64,000 nt of DNA from Virgibacillus sp. NKC19-3 (GTDB taxonomy: Bacteria; Bacillota; Bacilli; Bacillales; Amphibacillaceae): contig NZ_JAGYHC010000001.1 in assembly GCF_019837165.1 (NCBI RefSeq), positions 248,001 to 312,000 on the forward strand, read 5' to 3'. How positions within the stretch are numbered: position 1 is the first letter of the stretch; every line of letters begins with the position of its first letter. Below the pieces are notes generated by a model. The model searched no databases. It was given only the letters and a program-made list of their open reading frames with translations, and was not told the origin of the DNA. The position numbers were made by a program, and so were the translations under genes. Positions 9,033-18,488 of the stretch are shown piece after piece.

Positions 9033-11456
9033 ATGGAACAAAAAAGAATTGTGATTATTGGTGCTGGTATTGTTGGATGTAGTACTGCTTATTATTTAAA
9101 CAAAATGGGCCAACAAGATATCACAGTCATCGATCAAGGTCCGCTGTTTGAAACAGGAGGATCGACTTCTCACGCTCCGGGGCTTGTAGCACAGCTTAGT
9201 TTTTCGAAATTGCTTACAGCGTTTGCCTCACAAACGGTTGTCGACTTTACAGAATTGAGTGACGGGGAACGGCCCTCCTTTTATCCAGTGGGCAGTTTAG
9301 AGTTAGCTAGAACGCCGGAACGCCTCAATGATTTAAAGCGGAAGGCAGGGGCAGGGAAATCTTGGGGGAAAGAGGCTTATATGCTGTCGCCAGAAGCATG
9401 TAAGGAAAAAAATCCCTTTATTAATCCAGATACTATTTTAGGAGGGTTGTATGTACCAACAGATGGCATTGCTAAGCCCCTTCGTGCAATAAACAGAATG
9501 GCAGAATTCTCTAAGTCTTGTGGTACGAGGTTTTGCGGTAATACAGAAGTAACCGGGATTCATATGACAGATGGTCAAGTTAAAGGGGTAGAAACGAGTA
9601 TTGGAGATTTTGAAGCAGACCTTGTCATTTCCTGTGCGGGTTTCTGGGGACCACGAATAGGAGAAATGGCCGGAGTCACCATCCCTCTTCAGCCCATTGC
9701 ACATCAATATATATTTTCAAATGATCTACCTGAATTAGCTGGAGAGTCCGAAGAAGTAACAGCTCCAATTATTAGGGATTTAGACAGTTCCATGTACTAT
9801 CGCCAAGTGTTTAATGGCATTGGAATTGGTTCTTATCAACATGAAGCGTTGCCCATTGAGGTAAGTGATGTTTGTAAATATGGTGAAAGTGAGAATATAC
9901 CATCAATCAAGCCGTTTACACCTGAACATTTTCATAAGCCTTGGAAAGATGCGCAAGATCTAATACCTGGACTAAAAGAAGCAGGAATCAAAAGAGGGAT
10001 AAACGGCATCTTTTCGTTCACACCGGATGGAATGCCATTACTAGGGGAGTCAGAAAAAGTGCGGGGATTTTGGGTTGCGGAAGCGGTTTGGATAACGCAC
10101 GCAGCAGGTGTTGGTAAACAAATGGCCGAATGGATTATAAACGGTGCTCCAACGCTTGACCTGGAGGTATGTGATATTAATCGTTTTGATGCTTATGCGC
10201 AGAATCCGACGTACTATAAACCACGTTCAAAAGAAGACTATGAAAAGGTATATGATATTCATCATCCGTTCGAGACACCGGCCACATCACGCCATATGCG
10301 GGTCAGCCCATATTATATACGCCAACAGACATTGGGGGCTTTTTTTAATGAAAGTCTAGGATGGGAACAGCCGCAGTGGTATGAAGCTAATGAATCACTT
10401 ACAAAAAGGTATGAAAACAGGACGATAAAACGCGAAGGCTGGCAAGCACTCTATTGGTCACCGATTATTGAAGCGGAACATCTGCATGTACAAGAACATG
10501 CCGGTCTATATGATGCTACAGCAATGAATAAACGACTGGAACTCCGTGGTGCAGACGTACTTCCATTTCTACAAACACTTACAACAAGCGATATCGATAT
10601 TGCTATCGGCAGTATGACAAATGCTTTAATGCTGCATGAATTAGGAGGAATAAAAGATAACATCACAATCATTCGCAAAGATAATCATACATTTACTATT
10701 CTTTGTACAGGTGCAGTAGAAGCAAACTGGATACAAAAACATGCCTGGAAGTCAGGTGAAATAGTCATCCAAGATAAAACAGCGAGCACGTGCGGTATAG
10801 GTATCATGGGGCCAAGGGGCAGAGATATCATGCAGTCCATGGATCCTCATGTATTTGCCAAAGACGCATGGGAAGCGAAACAAGTAAAGGAAATCTCTAT
10901 CAATAATATACCGGTTTTAGCAATATTCGATGCTAAAGAGACTTCGGCGTATTGGGAGTTTTTTACTACGCATGATCATGGCTTACAACTGTGGGATGTG
11001 CTCTATCAAGCAGGGCAGGCTTACGAACTAATTGCGGTTGGAGACCGTGCCCTTGAAGGCTTGCGCATTGAATCACAGACATTAAGATACGGAAAAGACT
11101 ATTGGAGTGAGCATACCCCATACGAAATCAATCTGCATGCATGGATTGATCTGACGAAAGACTTCATTGGAAAACACGCTTTAATCGAACGTGGTAAAAA
11201 AGGACCCAACCGTGTATCGTCAACACTGGTACTCGATCAACCGGATAAGATAGTTATGGGCCATGAACCTGTTATGAACAATGGAAAAACAGTTGGTTTT
11301 GTTACAAGTGCAGGTTTTAACTACAGGCTTGGAAGGGGAATTGCCACTGCTTTGTTAGATCCTACGGCTTTGGAAAACGATACGGAATGGAGTATTGAAT
11401 ATTTTGGTCAACATATCAGTGCCACCGTTCTCCAGAAACACAATGCAATCCCATAG
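9033..11456 (+). CDS. Dimethylglycine/sarcosine dehydrogenase-like FAD protein with C-terminal GcvT domains
   Basis: This two-part flavoenzyme removes N-methyl groups from a secondary or tertiary amine and can hand the C1 unit to THF. The N-terminal 400 residues form a DAO-type FAD domain: VIIGAGIVGCSTAYYL near residue 7 and GGSTSHAPG with His47 at the place of the histidine that binds FAD covalently in mammalian DMGDH. Residues from about 430 to the end are the folate-binding GcvT-like part (SPYYIRQQTLGAFFNES, GLRIESQTLRYGKDYW, FIGKHALIERG). The 807-aa length fits DMGDH/SDH. I start at MEQKRIV; an ATG one codon earlier is equally possible, and the longer frame from 8919 has no ribosome site. 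A YkvI-like transporter follows. Confidence 0.85.
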   Translation: MEQKRIVIIGAGIVGCSTAYYLNKMGQQDITVIDQGPLFETGGSTSHAPGLVAQLSFSKLLTAFASQTVVDFTELSDGERPSFYPVGSLELARTPERLNDLKRKAGAGKSWGKEAYMLSPEACKEKNPFINPDTILGGLYVPTDGIAKPLRAINRMAEFSKSCGTRFCGNTEVTGIHMTDGQVKGVETSIGDFEADLVISCAGFWGPRIGEMAGVTIPLQPIAHQYIFSNDLPELAGESEEVTAPIIRDLDSSMYYRQVFNGIGIGSYQHEALPIEVSDVCKYGESENIPSIKPFTPEHFHKPWKDAQDLIPGLKEAGIKRGINGIFSFTPDGMPLLGESEKVRGFWVAEAVWITHAAGVGKQMAEWIINGAPTLDLEVCDINRFDAYAQNPTYYKPRSKEDYEKVYDIHHPFETPATSRHMRVSPYYIRQQTLGAFFNESLGWEQPQWYEANESLTKRYENRTIKREGWQALYWSPIIEAEHLHVQEHAGLYDATAMNKRLELRGADVLPFLQTLTTSDIDIAIGSMTNALMLHELGGIKDNITIIRKDNHTFTILCTGAVEANWIQKHAWKSGEIVIQDKTASTCGIGIMGPRGRDIMQSMDPHVFAKDAWEAKQVKEISINNIPVLAIFDAKETSAYWEFFTTHDHGLQLWDVLYQAGQAYELIAVGDRALEGLRIESQTLRYGKDYWSEHTPYEINLHAWIDLTKDFIGKHALIERGKKGPNRVSSTLVLDQPDKIVMGHEPVMNNGKTVGFVTSAGFNYRLGRGIATALLDPTALENDTEWSIEYFGQHISATVLQKHNAIP

Positions 11457-11570
11457 TAGTTTGCGATGGGGGGATACTCCGAGGCGCCCGGAGGTTTCTT
11501 ATCTACAAGAAATAACATTATAAACGAATGATACAACAATCCAGCGGAGGAAAATAAAAGGAGATTATTT

Positions 11571-12659
11571 ATGTTTCGCATACTAAAGATTGCTGGTGCG
11601 GTTATAGGGGTTGTTATAGGGGCTGGTTATGCCTCGGGGCAAGAGGTATTACAATATTTTACAAGTTTCGGCCATAGTGGCACTTATGCAGCCATTTTAG
11701 CAACCGCTTTATTAGCATATATGGGAATGATTATGGCGAATGTTGGGAGCCGTCTGAGGGCGACATCACATCGTACAGTCATCTATCAAATTAGCGGTCG
11801 TTATTTAGGAACAATCATAGATGGTATCATTATCTTTACGTTATTTGGTACTGGCGTGCTTATGATGGCTGGTGCAGGATCCACGCTTCATCAACAATTT
11901 GGGTTACCGGTTTTCATTGGTAGTTTAATTGTGGCTGTTATCACAGCTATTTCTATGATGCTACAGGTCGAAAAGGTCATTTCTGTAATTGCAAGCATTA
12001 CACCATTTCTACTCTTATTTGCTATATTTATTTCTATTTACAGTTTAAGCACAATGGACATGTCTTTTACAACGTTAACGCCAATAGCAGAAAGTCAGGA
12101 CAAACCATTTTCGAATTGGATCGTTGCCGCAGTAAATTATGCTTCTTTATGCGTCGCTTTAGGCGTTTCCATGACATTCGTTATAGGCGGAGCAGAAAAA
12201 GACGCACGTATTGCAGGAGTTAGTGGGTTACTTGGCGGACTTGGTATAGGTATAATGGTTACCCTAGCTCACTTAGCTATTTTCTCCCAAGTTAATGTCG
12301 TTGCATCATTCGACTTGCCATTATTAAAAATTGTTGCAGACATTTCACCCGCACTTGCATTTTTGTATTCTATTGTTTTGTTTGGCATGATCTTTAATTC
12401 CGTTCTTGGTATGTTCTATAGCTTTATCGCCAGGTTTTTCAAAATGGGTACAAAGAGGGCAAATATTGCAACAGTCATTGCGCTAGCGATTGGATTTGTT
12501 TTAAGTTTTGTTGGATTTACTACTTTGGTATCGAGGTTCTATACGCTTGTAGGTTATCTGGGTTTATTGCTAATGGTCATTCTTATCTATGCGCCTTTCA
12601 AACTAAAACGTTCTGAGCAACAAGATGAATTCAAGGAAGAGGAATTAAAGTCTGTATGA
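11571..12659 (+). CDS. YkvI family membrane transporter
   Basis: This 362-aa inner-membrane protein has about ten hydrophobic segments and begins with the family signature GAVIGVVIGAGYASGQEVLQ. It belongs to the YkvI group within the APC-type transporter superfamily, whose substrates are poorly known. ATG 11571 is preceded by AAAAGGAG. It lies 114 bp after the dehydrogenase and before a strong terminator, so the two probably form one unit. It may import the dehydrogenase's substrate (dimethylglycine, sarcosine or a related betaine). That is inference from the neighbour. The C-terminus is charged and cytosolic (EQQDEFKEEELK). Confidence 0.8.
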   Translation: MFRILKIAGAVIGVVIGAGYASGQEVLQYFTSFGHSGTYAAILATALLAYMGMIMANVGSRLRATSHRTVIYQISGRYLGTIIDGIIIFTLFGTGVLMMAGAGSTLHQQFGLPVFIGSLIVAVITAISMMLQVEKVISVIASITPFLLLFAIFISIYSLSTMDMSFTTLTPIAESQDKPFSNWIVAAVNYASLCVALGVSMTFVIGGAEKDARIAGVSGLLGGLGIGIMVTLAHLAIFSQVNVVASFDLPLLKIVADISPALAFLYSIVLFGMIFNSVLGMFYSFIARFFKMGTKRANIATVIALAIGFVLSFVGFTTLVSRFYTLVGYLGLLLMVILIYAPFKLKRSEQQDEFKEEELKSV

Positions 12660-12702
12660 AACGGCTTTTCTTGTAAAATTACAAAATGGAAGGTTTTTTA
12701 CA

Positions 12703-12747
12703 AAAAGAGAAGCTGGGGGCACCCAACTTCTCTTTATATCTTTTTTT
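12703..12747 (+). terminator. Terminator after the dehydrogenase-transporter unit
   Basis: AAAGAGAAG-C-TGGG pairs with CCCA-A-CTTCTCTTT around GGCA, followed by TATATCTTTTTTT. It lies 45 bp after the YkvI-like stop and faces the converging exporter gene. Confidence 0.85.
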
Positions 12748-12811
12748 AATCCACAGTTCATTATTTGTCTACAGCGTGATGCCTTTATTGGTTGAATTAA
12801 ATAAAGGACCT

Positions 12812-14164
12812 TCAATGTGTCTTCTCCCTCATTCTCCCCGGAAGCTTAAGCGCGAGAACAACAACAAATATACAGAAGACAAAACAGATCAGCGCAACAA
12901 GATGCAAATGTTCGGTATCTAAATGACGATTAAATGTTAAACCAAGCAAACTGGAAGATAAAATAGAACCCAGATACCGGCTTGTTTGAAATAACCCAGA
13001 TGCGGAACCAGTGTCCTCCGGCTTCACGTGTTCATAAAGGGCTGTTTGCGTGGAAATATTATTAAATCCATTACTCATGCCGAGAATAGCCATGATGACA
13101 ATCAACCAGATTAAAGGAGATCCATCATGATACGTCAACAGCAATCCGGTACCGGCTAACAGCAAGCATGCACCGATGACCATGGGGAGCTTCGAACCGT
13201 ATTTATCAATCAAACGTCCGGCAAGTGGCGCAACAATCACACCGAAGCCTGCCAATGCCAGCATAATAACGCCGGTATGCTGTTCGCTGTAACCACGAAC
13301 CTGCTGCAAATAGGTCGGGAATCCAAAAAAGAAGCAATAATGGATCAAATTAATACTCATGAATTGTAAATAGATAAACGAAACGTATCGGTTTTTCGTT
13401 AGTCCCTTTACATCGATGAAAGGTTCCTCCATTTTGCGCTCGAGAAAGTAAAAACCGATAGCAGTTGCTAAAAAGAGCAGTAACGCCCACCACCGAATGT
13501 CCTGATCAAGCGAGAGCAGGAACAGTATTAAACCTACAATGGCAATAATAAAAAGGGCTATCCCGCTGAAATCAATCCGCTTCGCCTCAAATTTTCCTTG
13601 TCCCGTATTTGGTAAAATGAAAATAGCCAGCAAAAAGGATACAATAATAAATGGAAAATTAACAAGAAATATCGACTGCCAATCCCAGGACGCAACCAAA
13701 AAACCTCCAATAGAAGGACCAAATGCAGCTGAGGTGGAAGCAAAGATAGATAAAACAGCTAACGCTTTCCCCTGTCCCTCTGTAATATGTGTCCGAACCA
13801 TACTCATACCGCTGGGAAATAAAGTCGAGCTTCCAATCGCCTGTAATGCTCGACAACCTAGCAGAAATGGGTAGTTTGGTGAAAAGGGAGCCAATATCGA
13901 TGCACCTGCAACGATGGTAAGCCCTGCTATAAACAATTTTTTCGGACCAAACATATCACTTAATTTCCCCATGACAGGCTGCCCTGCAGCGCTTGCAAGA
14001 TAAAATATTGAAATCAGCCAAGAGGCATCCGCGAAGGTTAATGCAAATTCATTTTGCAGCCTTGTTAATGCCACAGAAATCATGGATGAGTTTAATGGGT
14101 TGAGCAATGTCCCAAGCCCTATAGTTAAAACGAGTAGCCATGGCTTGCGAATGTTTACTTTCAT
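12812..14164 (-). CDS. MFS multidrug exporter, DHA2 type
   Basis: This membrane antiporter probably expels lipophilic cations or antibiotics using the proton gradient. It has motif A-like GKLSDMFGPKKLFIAG near residue 65, motif C-like FGPSIGGFLVASWDWQSIF near residue 135, and about 14 hydrophobic stretches. I place the start at ATG 14164 (MKVNIRKPWL), behind AAGGTG; the upstream extension to 14242 reads poorly and lacks a ribosome site. The length of 450 aa fits TetL/QacA-type pumps. The substrate is not visible. A second, differently built DHA2 exporter is divergently transcribed to the right. Confidence 0.85.
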   Translation of the reverse strand: MKVNIRKPWLLVLTIGLGTLLNPLNSSMISVALTRLQNEFALTFADASWLISIFYLASAAGQPVMGKLSDMFGPKKLFIAGLTIVAGASILAPFSPNYPFLLGCRALQAIGSSTLFPSGMSMVRTHITEGQGKALAVLSIFASTSAAFGPSIGGFLVASWDWQSIFLVNFPFIIVSFLLAIFILPNTGQGKFEAKRIDFSGIALFIIAIVGLILFLLSLDQDIRWWALLLFLATAIGFYFLERKMEEPFIDVKGLTKNRYVSFIYLQFMSINLIHYCFFFGFPTYLQQVRGYSEQHTGVIMLALAGFGVIVAPLAGRLIDKYGSKLPMVIGACLLLAGTGLLLTYHDGSPLIWLIVIMAILGMSNGFNNISTQTALYEHVKPEDTGSASGLFQTSRYLGSILSSSLLGLTFNRHLDTEHLHLVALICFVFCIFVVVLALKLPGRMREKTH

Positions 14165-14514
14165 TGTGTACAACACCTTGTATATGTAAATGAAAACATA
14201 TTTTTTATCACCGAGGACAGCTAATATAAAATGCTGGGGCAATTTATATCATATTTCACTGCTCCCGTGTTTATCTATTTATTTTATTCCTTTTGTTCAT
14301 TCACTGTAAACTGAAATGCAATAGCTATATACATAGAAAGTAGTTTTAAAGAAAACATATACAGGGAAAATGGTTTCCGGTTTAGGAAGAGGACTTGTTT
14401 TTGTTTTTTCATTTTTGATGATCGCCCGTCCTCTTTGATTACCTTTTTTAATCATTTTCAATCAGTTGTTTCTCCAAATTTCATATGGTATTATGTTCTG
14501 GTGACTATAAATTC

Positions 14515-14640
14515 ATGAATAGGAATCACGTAGTCAGAGGAGCGCCTTGGTGAGACAGCAAAAATAGGAGTTATACGGCTGTTTCACAAAACGGATCCCT
14601 CTAGACTGCTATGAGATATAGCAACGCAGATGCGTTTTTT
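14515..14640 (+). promoter_or_regulatory. Possible attenuator leader of the second drug exporter
   Basis: Between the two exporters a leader holds hairpin TGCTAT/ATAGCA (around 14608-14624), then AACGCA-GA-TGCGTT followed by more T (14623-14640), a terminator-like hairpin 60 bp before the exporter start. Drug exporters of Bacillota are often controlled by such leaders. No leader peptide is evident, so this stays tentative. The remainder of 14165-14699 shows nothing else. Confidence 0.35.
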
Positions 14641-14699
14641 CAGGGCAGCATGTATAAGTAGTTATTTTAACAATGGGAAATATGGAAGGATGATGGAAT

Positions 14700-16172
14700 A
14701 TGAACGATGCAGCAAATTCCTGGGATTTGCCCACAAAGCAAAAAGCATTGATGATAGCTGCCCTGCTAACAGGGGCTTTTATGGGAATTATCAACGAAAC
14801 ATTACTCGCAACCGCCCTCCCGTCCATTCAAGAGGCCTTTTCCATTTCGCAAGGGCAAGTGCAGTGGATGACGACGGCTTTCTTGATGACGAACGGGGTG
14901 ATGATCCCGATATCTGCATTTTTGATCGATCGATTTACCACAAGAGGGTTGTTTTTAACAGCAATTGGATTATTCGGCGCAGGTACGCTCATCGCAGCTA
15001 TAGCGAATGTCTATCCGGTACTCCTGTTGGGACGGGTTGTCCAAGCTGCGGGGTCCGGTATTATGCTACCACTCCTGATGACAGTGCTCTTGGCAGTTAT
15101 CCCGGTTGAGCGCCGTGGTACCGCAATGGGTATGATCGGAATTGTTATTGCGTTTGGCCCGGCAATCGGTCCGACGCTATCCGGTGTACTTTTGGAGCAT
15201 TTCTCTTGGCGCTCCCTATTTCTTGTCGTACTACCGATTGTTGCTATTGCCATGACGATAGCGGCCCTATTTTTAAAGAATGTGACAGAGCTCAAGAAGC
15301 CAAAAATAGATATCTTATCGATTATTCTTTCCTCCGTTGGTTTTGGTTCATTTTTATACGGATTTAGTATTGCTTCTGAAAGCGGATGGAGTAGTGCAGA
15401 AGTGATCATCATGATCGCAGTTGGTGTTGTCGTGATTGGATTATTTATTTGGCGACAGCTCGTTTTGGAAACCCCAATGCTGGAATTCCGCATTTTTCAA
15501 TACCGGACGTTCACCTTGGCCATTATCATTACGATGACGGTGATGGTATCGTTGATAGGCGCTGAAACCCTCCTGCCGCTATTCATGCAAAATGTATTGC
15601 AGTTTTCACCGCTAGAGTCCGGCTTGATGTTGCTCCCCGGGGCCGTTGTCATTGGGATTATGTCCCCGCTTACTGGACGCCTGTTTGATCGGTTTGGAGC
15701 GAAGTGGTTGGCATTGATAGGACTGAGCATTGTGACCATTACAACGTTTATGTTTACGAGACTATCGCTGGACACATCATTTGCGTACTTGACAACGATT
15801 TATGCGATCCGTATGTTTGGTCTGTCGTTTGCGTTGATGCCGGTTATGACATCCGCATTAAACCAACTTCCGCCTAAGGAGTATTCCCATGGATCGGCGA
15901 TGGCCAATACACTACAGCAAATTTCAGCTTCCCTTGGTACGGCGATTCTTGTGACGCTTGTTGCGATGGGGGCAAGTAGCTTTACACCGGATGCCAATAC
16001 ATCTTCTGAAATGGCTGGACAACTTTCGCAACTTATTGGATTTGAGTGGGCGTTTATGGGTAGTACAGTGCTCGCGTTATTTGCATTTATTCTAGCCCTG
16101 TTTTTGCACCCTCCGAAGAAAGAAAAAGAAATCGTTCGGCGTATTCATGGTCAGGATGCAGGTTTGAGGTGA
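14700..16172 (+). CDS. MFS multidrug exporter, DHA2/EmrB-QacA family
   Basis: This 490-aa, 14-segment proton-driven exporter resembles LmrB and MdtP-type proteins of Bacillus. Visible motifs are NETLLATALPSIQEAF in helix 1, GRVVQAAGSGIMLPLL near residue 105, and the motif C region FGPAIGPTLSGVLLEHFSWRS near residue 155. ATG 14700 has AAGGATG upstream. The coding sequence is G/C-richer than most neighbours. It stands alone, with a strong terminator after it. Substrate is unknown. Confidence 0.88.
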   Translation: MNDAANSWDLPTKQKALMIAALLTGAFMGIINETLLATALPSIQEAFSISQGQVQWMTTAFLMTNGVMIPISAFLIDRFTTRGLFLTAIGLFGAGTLIAAIANVYPVLLLGRVVQAAGSGIMLPLLMTVLLAVIPVERRGTAMGMIGIVIAFGPAIGPTLSGVLLEHFSWRSLFLVVLPIVAIAMTIAALFLKNVTELKKPKIDILSIILSSVGFGSFLYGFSIASESGWSSAEVIIMIAVGVVVIGLFIWRQLVLETPMLEFRIFQYRTFTLAIIITMTVMVSLIGAETLLPLFMQNVLQFSPLESGLMLLPGAVVIGIMSPLTGRLFDRFGAKWLALIGLSIVTITTFMFTRLSLDTSFAYLTTIYAIRMFGLSFALMPVMTSALNQLPPKEYSHGSAMANTLQQISASLGTAILVTLVAMGASSFTPDANTSSEMAGQLSQLIGFEWAFMGSTVLALFAFILALFLHPPKKEKEIVRRIHGQDAGLR

Positions 16173-16236
16173 GGTAATAGTATTGCGCGCGCGGAAGTCT
16201 GTGAGTAAGTGAATACAAAAAAAGAATAAAAAGCGT

Positions 16237-16288
16237 ATAAACTGTCTTTTTCCAAGGTGATATAGGGAAAAGGCAGTTTATTTTTTTA
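16237..16288 (+). terminator. Terminator after the DHA2 exporter
   Basis: ATAAACTG-CTTTTTCC pairs with GGGAAAAGGCAGTTTAT across an 11-nt loop, followed by seven T. It separates the exporter from the GntR promoter. Confidence 0.85.
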
Positions 16289-16297
16289 TGAAACATA

Positions 16298-16336
16298 TTG
16301 ACATTACCGTTCATACTGTATATACTACACATATAC
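16298..16336 (+). promoter_or_regulatory. SigA promoter with YtrA-type operator
   Basis: TTGACA (16298-16303), a 17-bp spacer and TATACT (16321-16326) make a near-perfect SigA promoter. GTATAT-N7-ATATAC (16318-16336) overlaps the -10 and is the likely binding site of the GntR protein encoded just downstream. Confidence 0.75.
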
Positions 16337-16364
16337 GATATAAACAGAATAAGCAGGTGATGCA

Positions 16365-16736
16365 TTGAATATCATTATTTCCAATGCCGTGGATCAGCCG
16401 ATCTACGTGCAAATAAAAAATCAGATGAAGGAGCAGATTCTTCATGGCCAGTTGCAAGAAAAGGAAAGTCTGCCATCGATACGCAAGTTGGCGAAAGATC
16501 TGCAGGTCAGTGTGATTACCACCAAGAAGGCGTATGAGGAACTGGAGAAAGAAGGATTTATTGAAACATTTCCGGGCAAGGGGTCGTTTGTCACCTCGCA
16601 AAATCCGGAGTTGATGCGGGAAAAACAGCTCAAGCTGATTGAGGATCAAATGGCAAAAATGCTGGAAGACAGCAAAGCATTCAACATCCCGCTCGATGAA
16701 CTGATTGAGATGATGACATTGCTATATGAGGAGTGA
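16365..16736 (+). CDS. GntR family regulator, YtrA subfamily
   Basis: This 123-aa repressor has an N-terminal winged helix (QPIYVQIKNQMKEQILHG, LPSIRKLAKDLQVSVITTKK, YEELEKEGFIETFPGKGSFV) and the short helical tail typical of the YtrA subfamily, which usually governs an adjacent ABC exporter. The start is TTG 16365 behind AGGTG; the ATG 5 bp before it stops after two codons. The ABC ATPase starts 4 bp after its stop. It probably represses its own operon at the palindrome over the promoter. Confidence 0.88.
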   Translation: MNIIISNAVDQPIYVQIKNQMKEQILHGQLQEKESLPSIRKLAKDLQVSVITTKKAYEELEKEGFIETFPGKGSFVTSQNPELMREKQLKLIEDQMAKMLEDSKAFNIPLDELIEMMTLLYEE

Positions 16737-16740
16737 GTAG

Positions 16741-17625
16741 ATGGAAAATGTGGTGGAAGTAAAAGATCTAGAGAAACGCTTTAACCATTTTGCCTTGGAA
16801 GGGATTAACTTAACGGTGAAAAAAGGATTTATTACCGGATTCATCGGCCCCAATGGAGCTGGCAAGAGTACGGCTATCCGTTGCATGATGAACCTGAGCC
16901 GTCCTGATCAGGGGGAGGTGAAGCTTTTCGGAAAGACACATGATGCTGACACAGAGAATATCAAGCAGCGTATCGGATTTGTCCAGGATGAAAGCTTTTT
17001 TTACGGTCATTTGTCCCTGGAGCGGAACAAGAAGCTGATAGCCCCCTTTTATGAAACGTGGAATGAAAAGCTATTCGCCCGGTATATCGAACAGTTTGAG
17101 CTGCCCCTTGGGAAAAAGGTAGCCCATCTTTCCAAGGGAATGAAGATGAAGTTTTCCCTGGCAATGGCACTCGCCCGCGATCCGGAGTTGATTATCATGG
17201 ATGAACCTACCTCCGGGTTGGATCCCGTGTTTCGCAGAGAATTGTTGGAGCTCTTGCAAGACATTATACAGGACGAAGAAAAGGCGGTATTTTTCTCAAC
17301 GCATATCACACAAGATTTGGAGAAGGTAGCCGATTATATCACCTTTATCGATAACGGCAAAATGGTGGTGAGCGGGGAAAAGGATGCAGTGCTGGATCAG
17401 TATGCCGTCGTTAAAGGTCCGAATGAGTGGCTGACAGCACAGCGGCGCCGTAGTCTACTTGGTATCAGGGAAACAGATATGGGTTTTGACGGATTGCTTG
17501 CGGATAAACAACAGCTCGCCGGAGAAGCAGCCGGGCGAGTGCTGCTGGAGCGTCCGTCGCTTGAAGACATTATGTTTTATACAGTAAAGGAGCGTCAACA
17601 TGGTCATTCAACTAGTGCGTCATGA
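16741..17625 (+). CDS. ABC transporter ATP-binding protein
   Basis: This 294-aa ATPase energises a small two-gene ABC system. It has Walker A GPNGAGKST near residue 38, a signature stretch LSKGMKMKFSLAMALA, Walker B LIIMDEPTSGLDP near residue 158, and the H-loop STHIT. The C-terminal 80 residues are a variable extension. The permease gene overlaps its end by 26 bp, and the YtrA-type regulator precedes it. Such GntR-ABC units respond to cell-wall-active peptides in Bacillus (Ytr family); the role here is inferred from the arrangement. Confidence 0.9.
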   Translation: MENVVEVKDLEKRFNHFALEGINLTVKKGFITGFIGPNGAGKSTAIRCMMNLSRPDQGEVKLFGKTHDADTENIKQRIGFVQDESFFYGHLSLERNKKLIAPFYETWNEKLFARYIEQFELPLGKKVAHLSKGMKMKFSLAMALARDPELIIMDEPTSGLDPVFRRELLELLQDIIQDEEKAVFFSTHITQDLEKVADYITFIDNGKMVVSGEKDAVLDQYAVVKGPNEWLTAQRRRSLLGIRETDMGFDGLLADKQQLAGEAAGRVLLERPSLEDIMFYTVKERQHGHSTSAS

Positions 17626-18244
17626 AATGTTTAGTCAACAAAGACATATTTATCTTTTAGCCTTTTTCTGGTTCATCCCCATGACAGGCTTTTTTACAAA
17701 TGGTGCGCCAATCCAGCATATTTCACTACTGATCCTTCTTGCTGGCTGGCTTGCAAGTTCTGCCGTGTATTATGAGCAACCGGCGCTGATCAACACCTTG
17801 CCTGTTACCCGGAAGAAAATCATTGTAGCCAAATATCTAACGCCGCTGGCATGGTTCATCCCGGCTGCGGTACTGGTGTCTTTTTATGTTTTTCTGTTTG
17901 TCACCTTTGCGCCATTTACGTCCCGGCTGATGACTGGATGGGATATACTGCTGGCACTTGCCGGACTTTATTTGCTGATGTCGTTGTTCTATCCGCTTCA
18001 TATTGCGTTCGGTTATATTCCGGCAATACTCATAACGACTGTGACAGTATTGGCGTTATCGATAGGGGTACAGATGGTTATGAATATTTATCATAATCCG
18101 AGGATAGACTCGGTTGACGGTTTGGTGGAGACAATTATGGCAAATCCGAATGCCTTCATCCTGCTGTTTGCCGGTATTAGTTTGCTGGTGGCATTTTTAT
18201 CTTTCGCTTTAGCTATCAAGCTTTATGAACGAAAGGATCTTTGA
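17600..18244 (+). CDS. ABC-2 type membrane permease
   Basis: This 214-aa protein has about six hydrophobic segments and pairs with the ATPase whose gene it overlaps. ATG 17600 is preceded by AAAGGAG within the end of the ATPase gene. EQPALINTLPVTRKKIIVAKYL near residue 56 resembles the cytosolic coupling loop of ABC-2 permeases, where 'LP.+R..+...K' is common. No ligand-binding part is visible. Confidence 0.8.
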   Translation: MVIQLVRHEMFSQQRHIYLLAFFWFIPMTGFFTNGAPIQHISLLILLAGWLASSAVYYEQPALINTLPVTRKKIIVAKYLTPLAWFIPAAVLVSFYVFLFVTFAPFTSRLMTGWDILLALAGLYLLMSLFYPLHIAFGYIPAILITTVTVLALSIGVQMVMNIYHNPRIDSVDGLVETIMANPNAFILLFAGISLLVAFLSFALAIKLYERKDL

Positions 18245-18297
18245 GGAGAATCGCGTACTGATTATTTAAAACGAGTTGTTAAAGGGGGCGATTGGTC

Positions 18298-18468
18298 ATG
18301 TCAACAACAAGATGGCTTCTATTACTTTTGGTCGCTGTAGGGATTGGTTCATTTGTAAACATGATCATGGAGAATATAGATATTAACATTTGGATAGCAA
18401 GAGCCGCTGGTTGTCTTGTTTCAGCAGTTGTTGGACTTATTTTCTATAAGTATTTCAATAGACATTAA
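18298..18468 (+). CDS. Small two-segment membrane protein (56 aa)
   Basis: ATG 18298 is preceded by AAAGGGGGCG. The 56-residue product has two hydrophobic segments (WLLLLLVAVGIGSFVNMI and AAGCLVSAVVGLIFYKYF) with ENIDIN between them. It lies 53 bp after the permease on the same strand and could be an accessory subunit of the ABC system or an independent small membrane protein. I do not recognise a family. Confidence 0.6.
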   Translation: MSTTRWLLLLLVAVGIGSFVNMIMENIDINIWIARAAGCLVSAVVGLIFYKYFNRH

Positions 18469-18488
18469 GCAACAGGGGGGATGGGAGA

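Noticed and set aside
12686-12922. Plus-strand ORF of 78 aa after the YkvI-like gene
   Set aside because: It reads through the terminator hairpin and overlaps the exporter in antisense.
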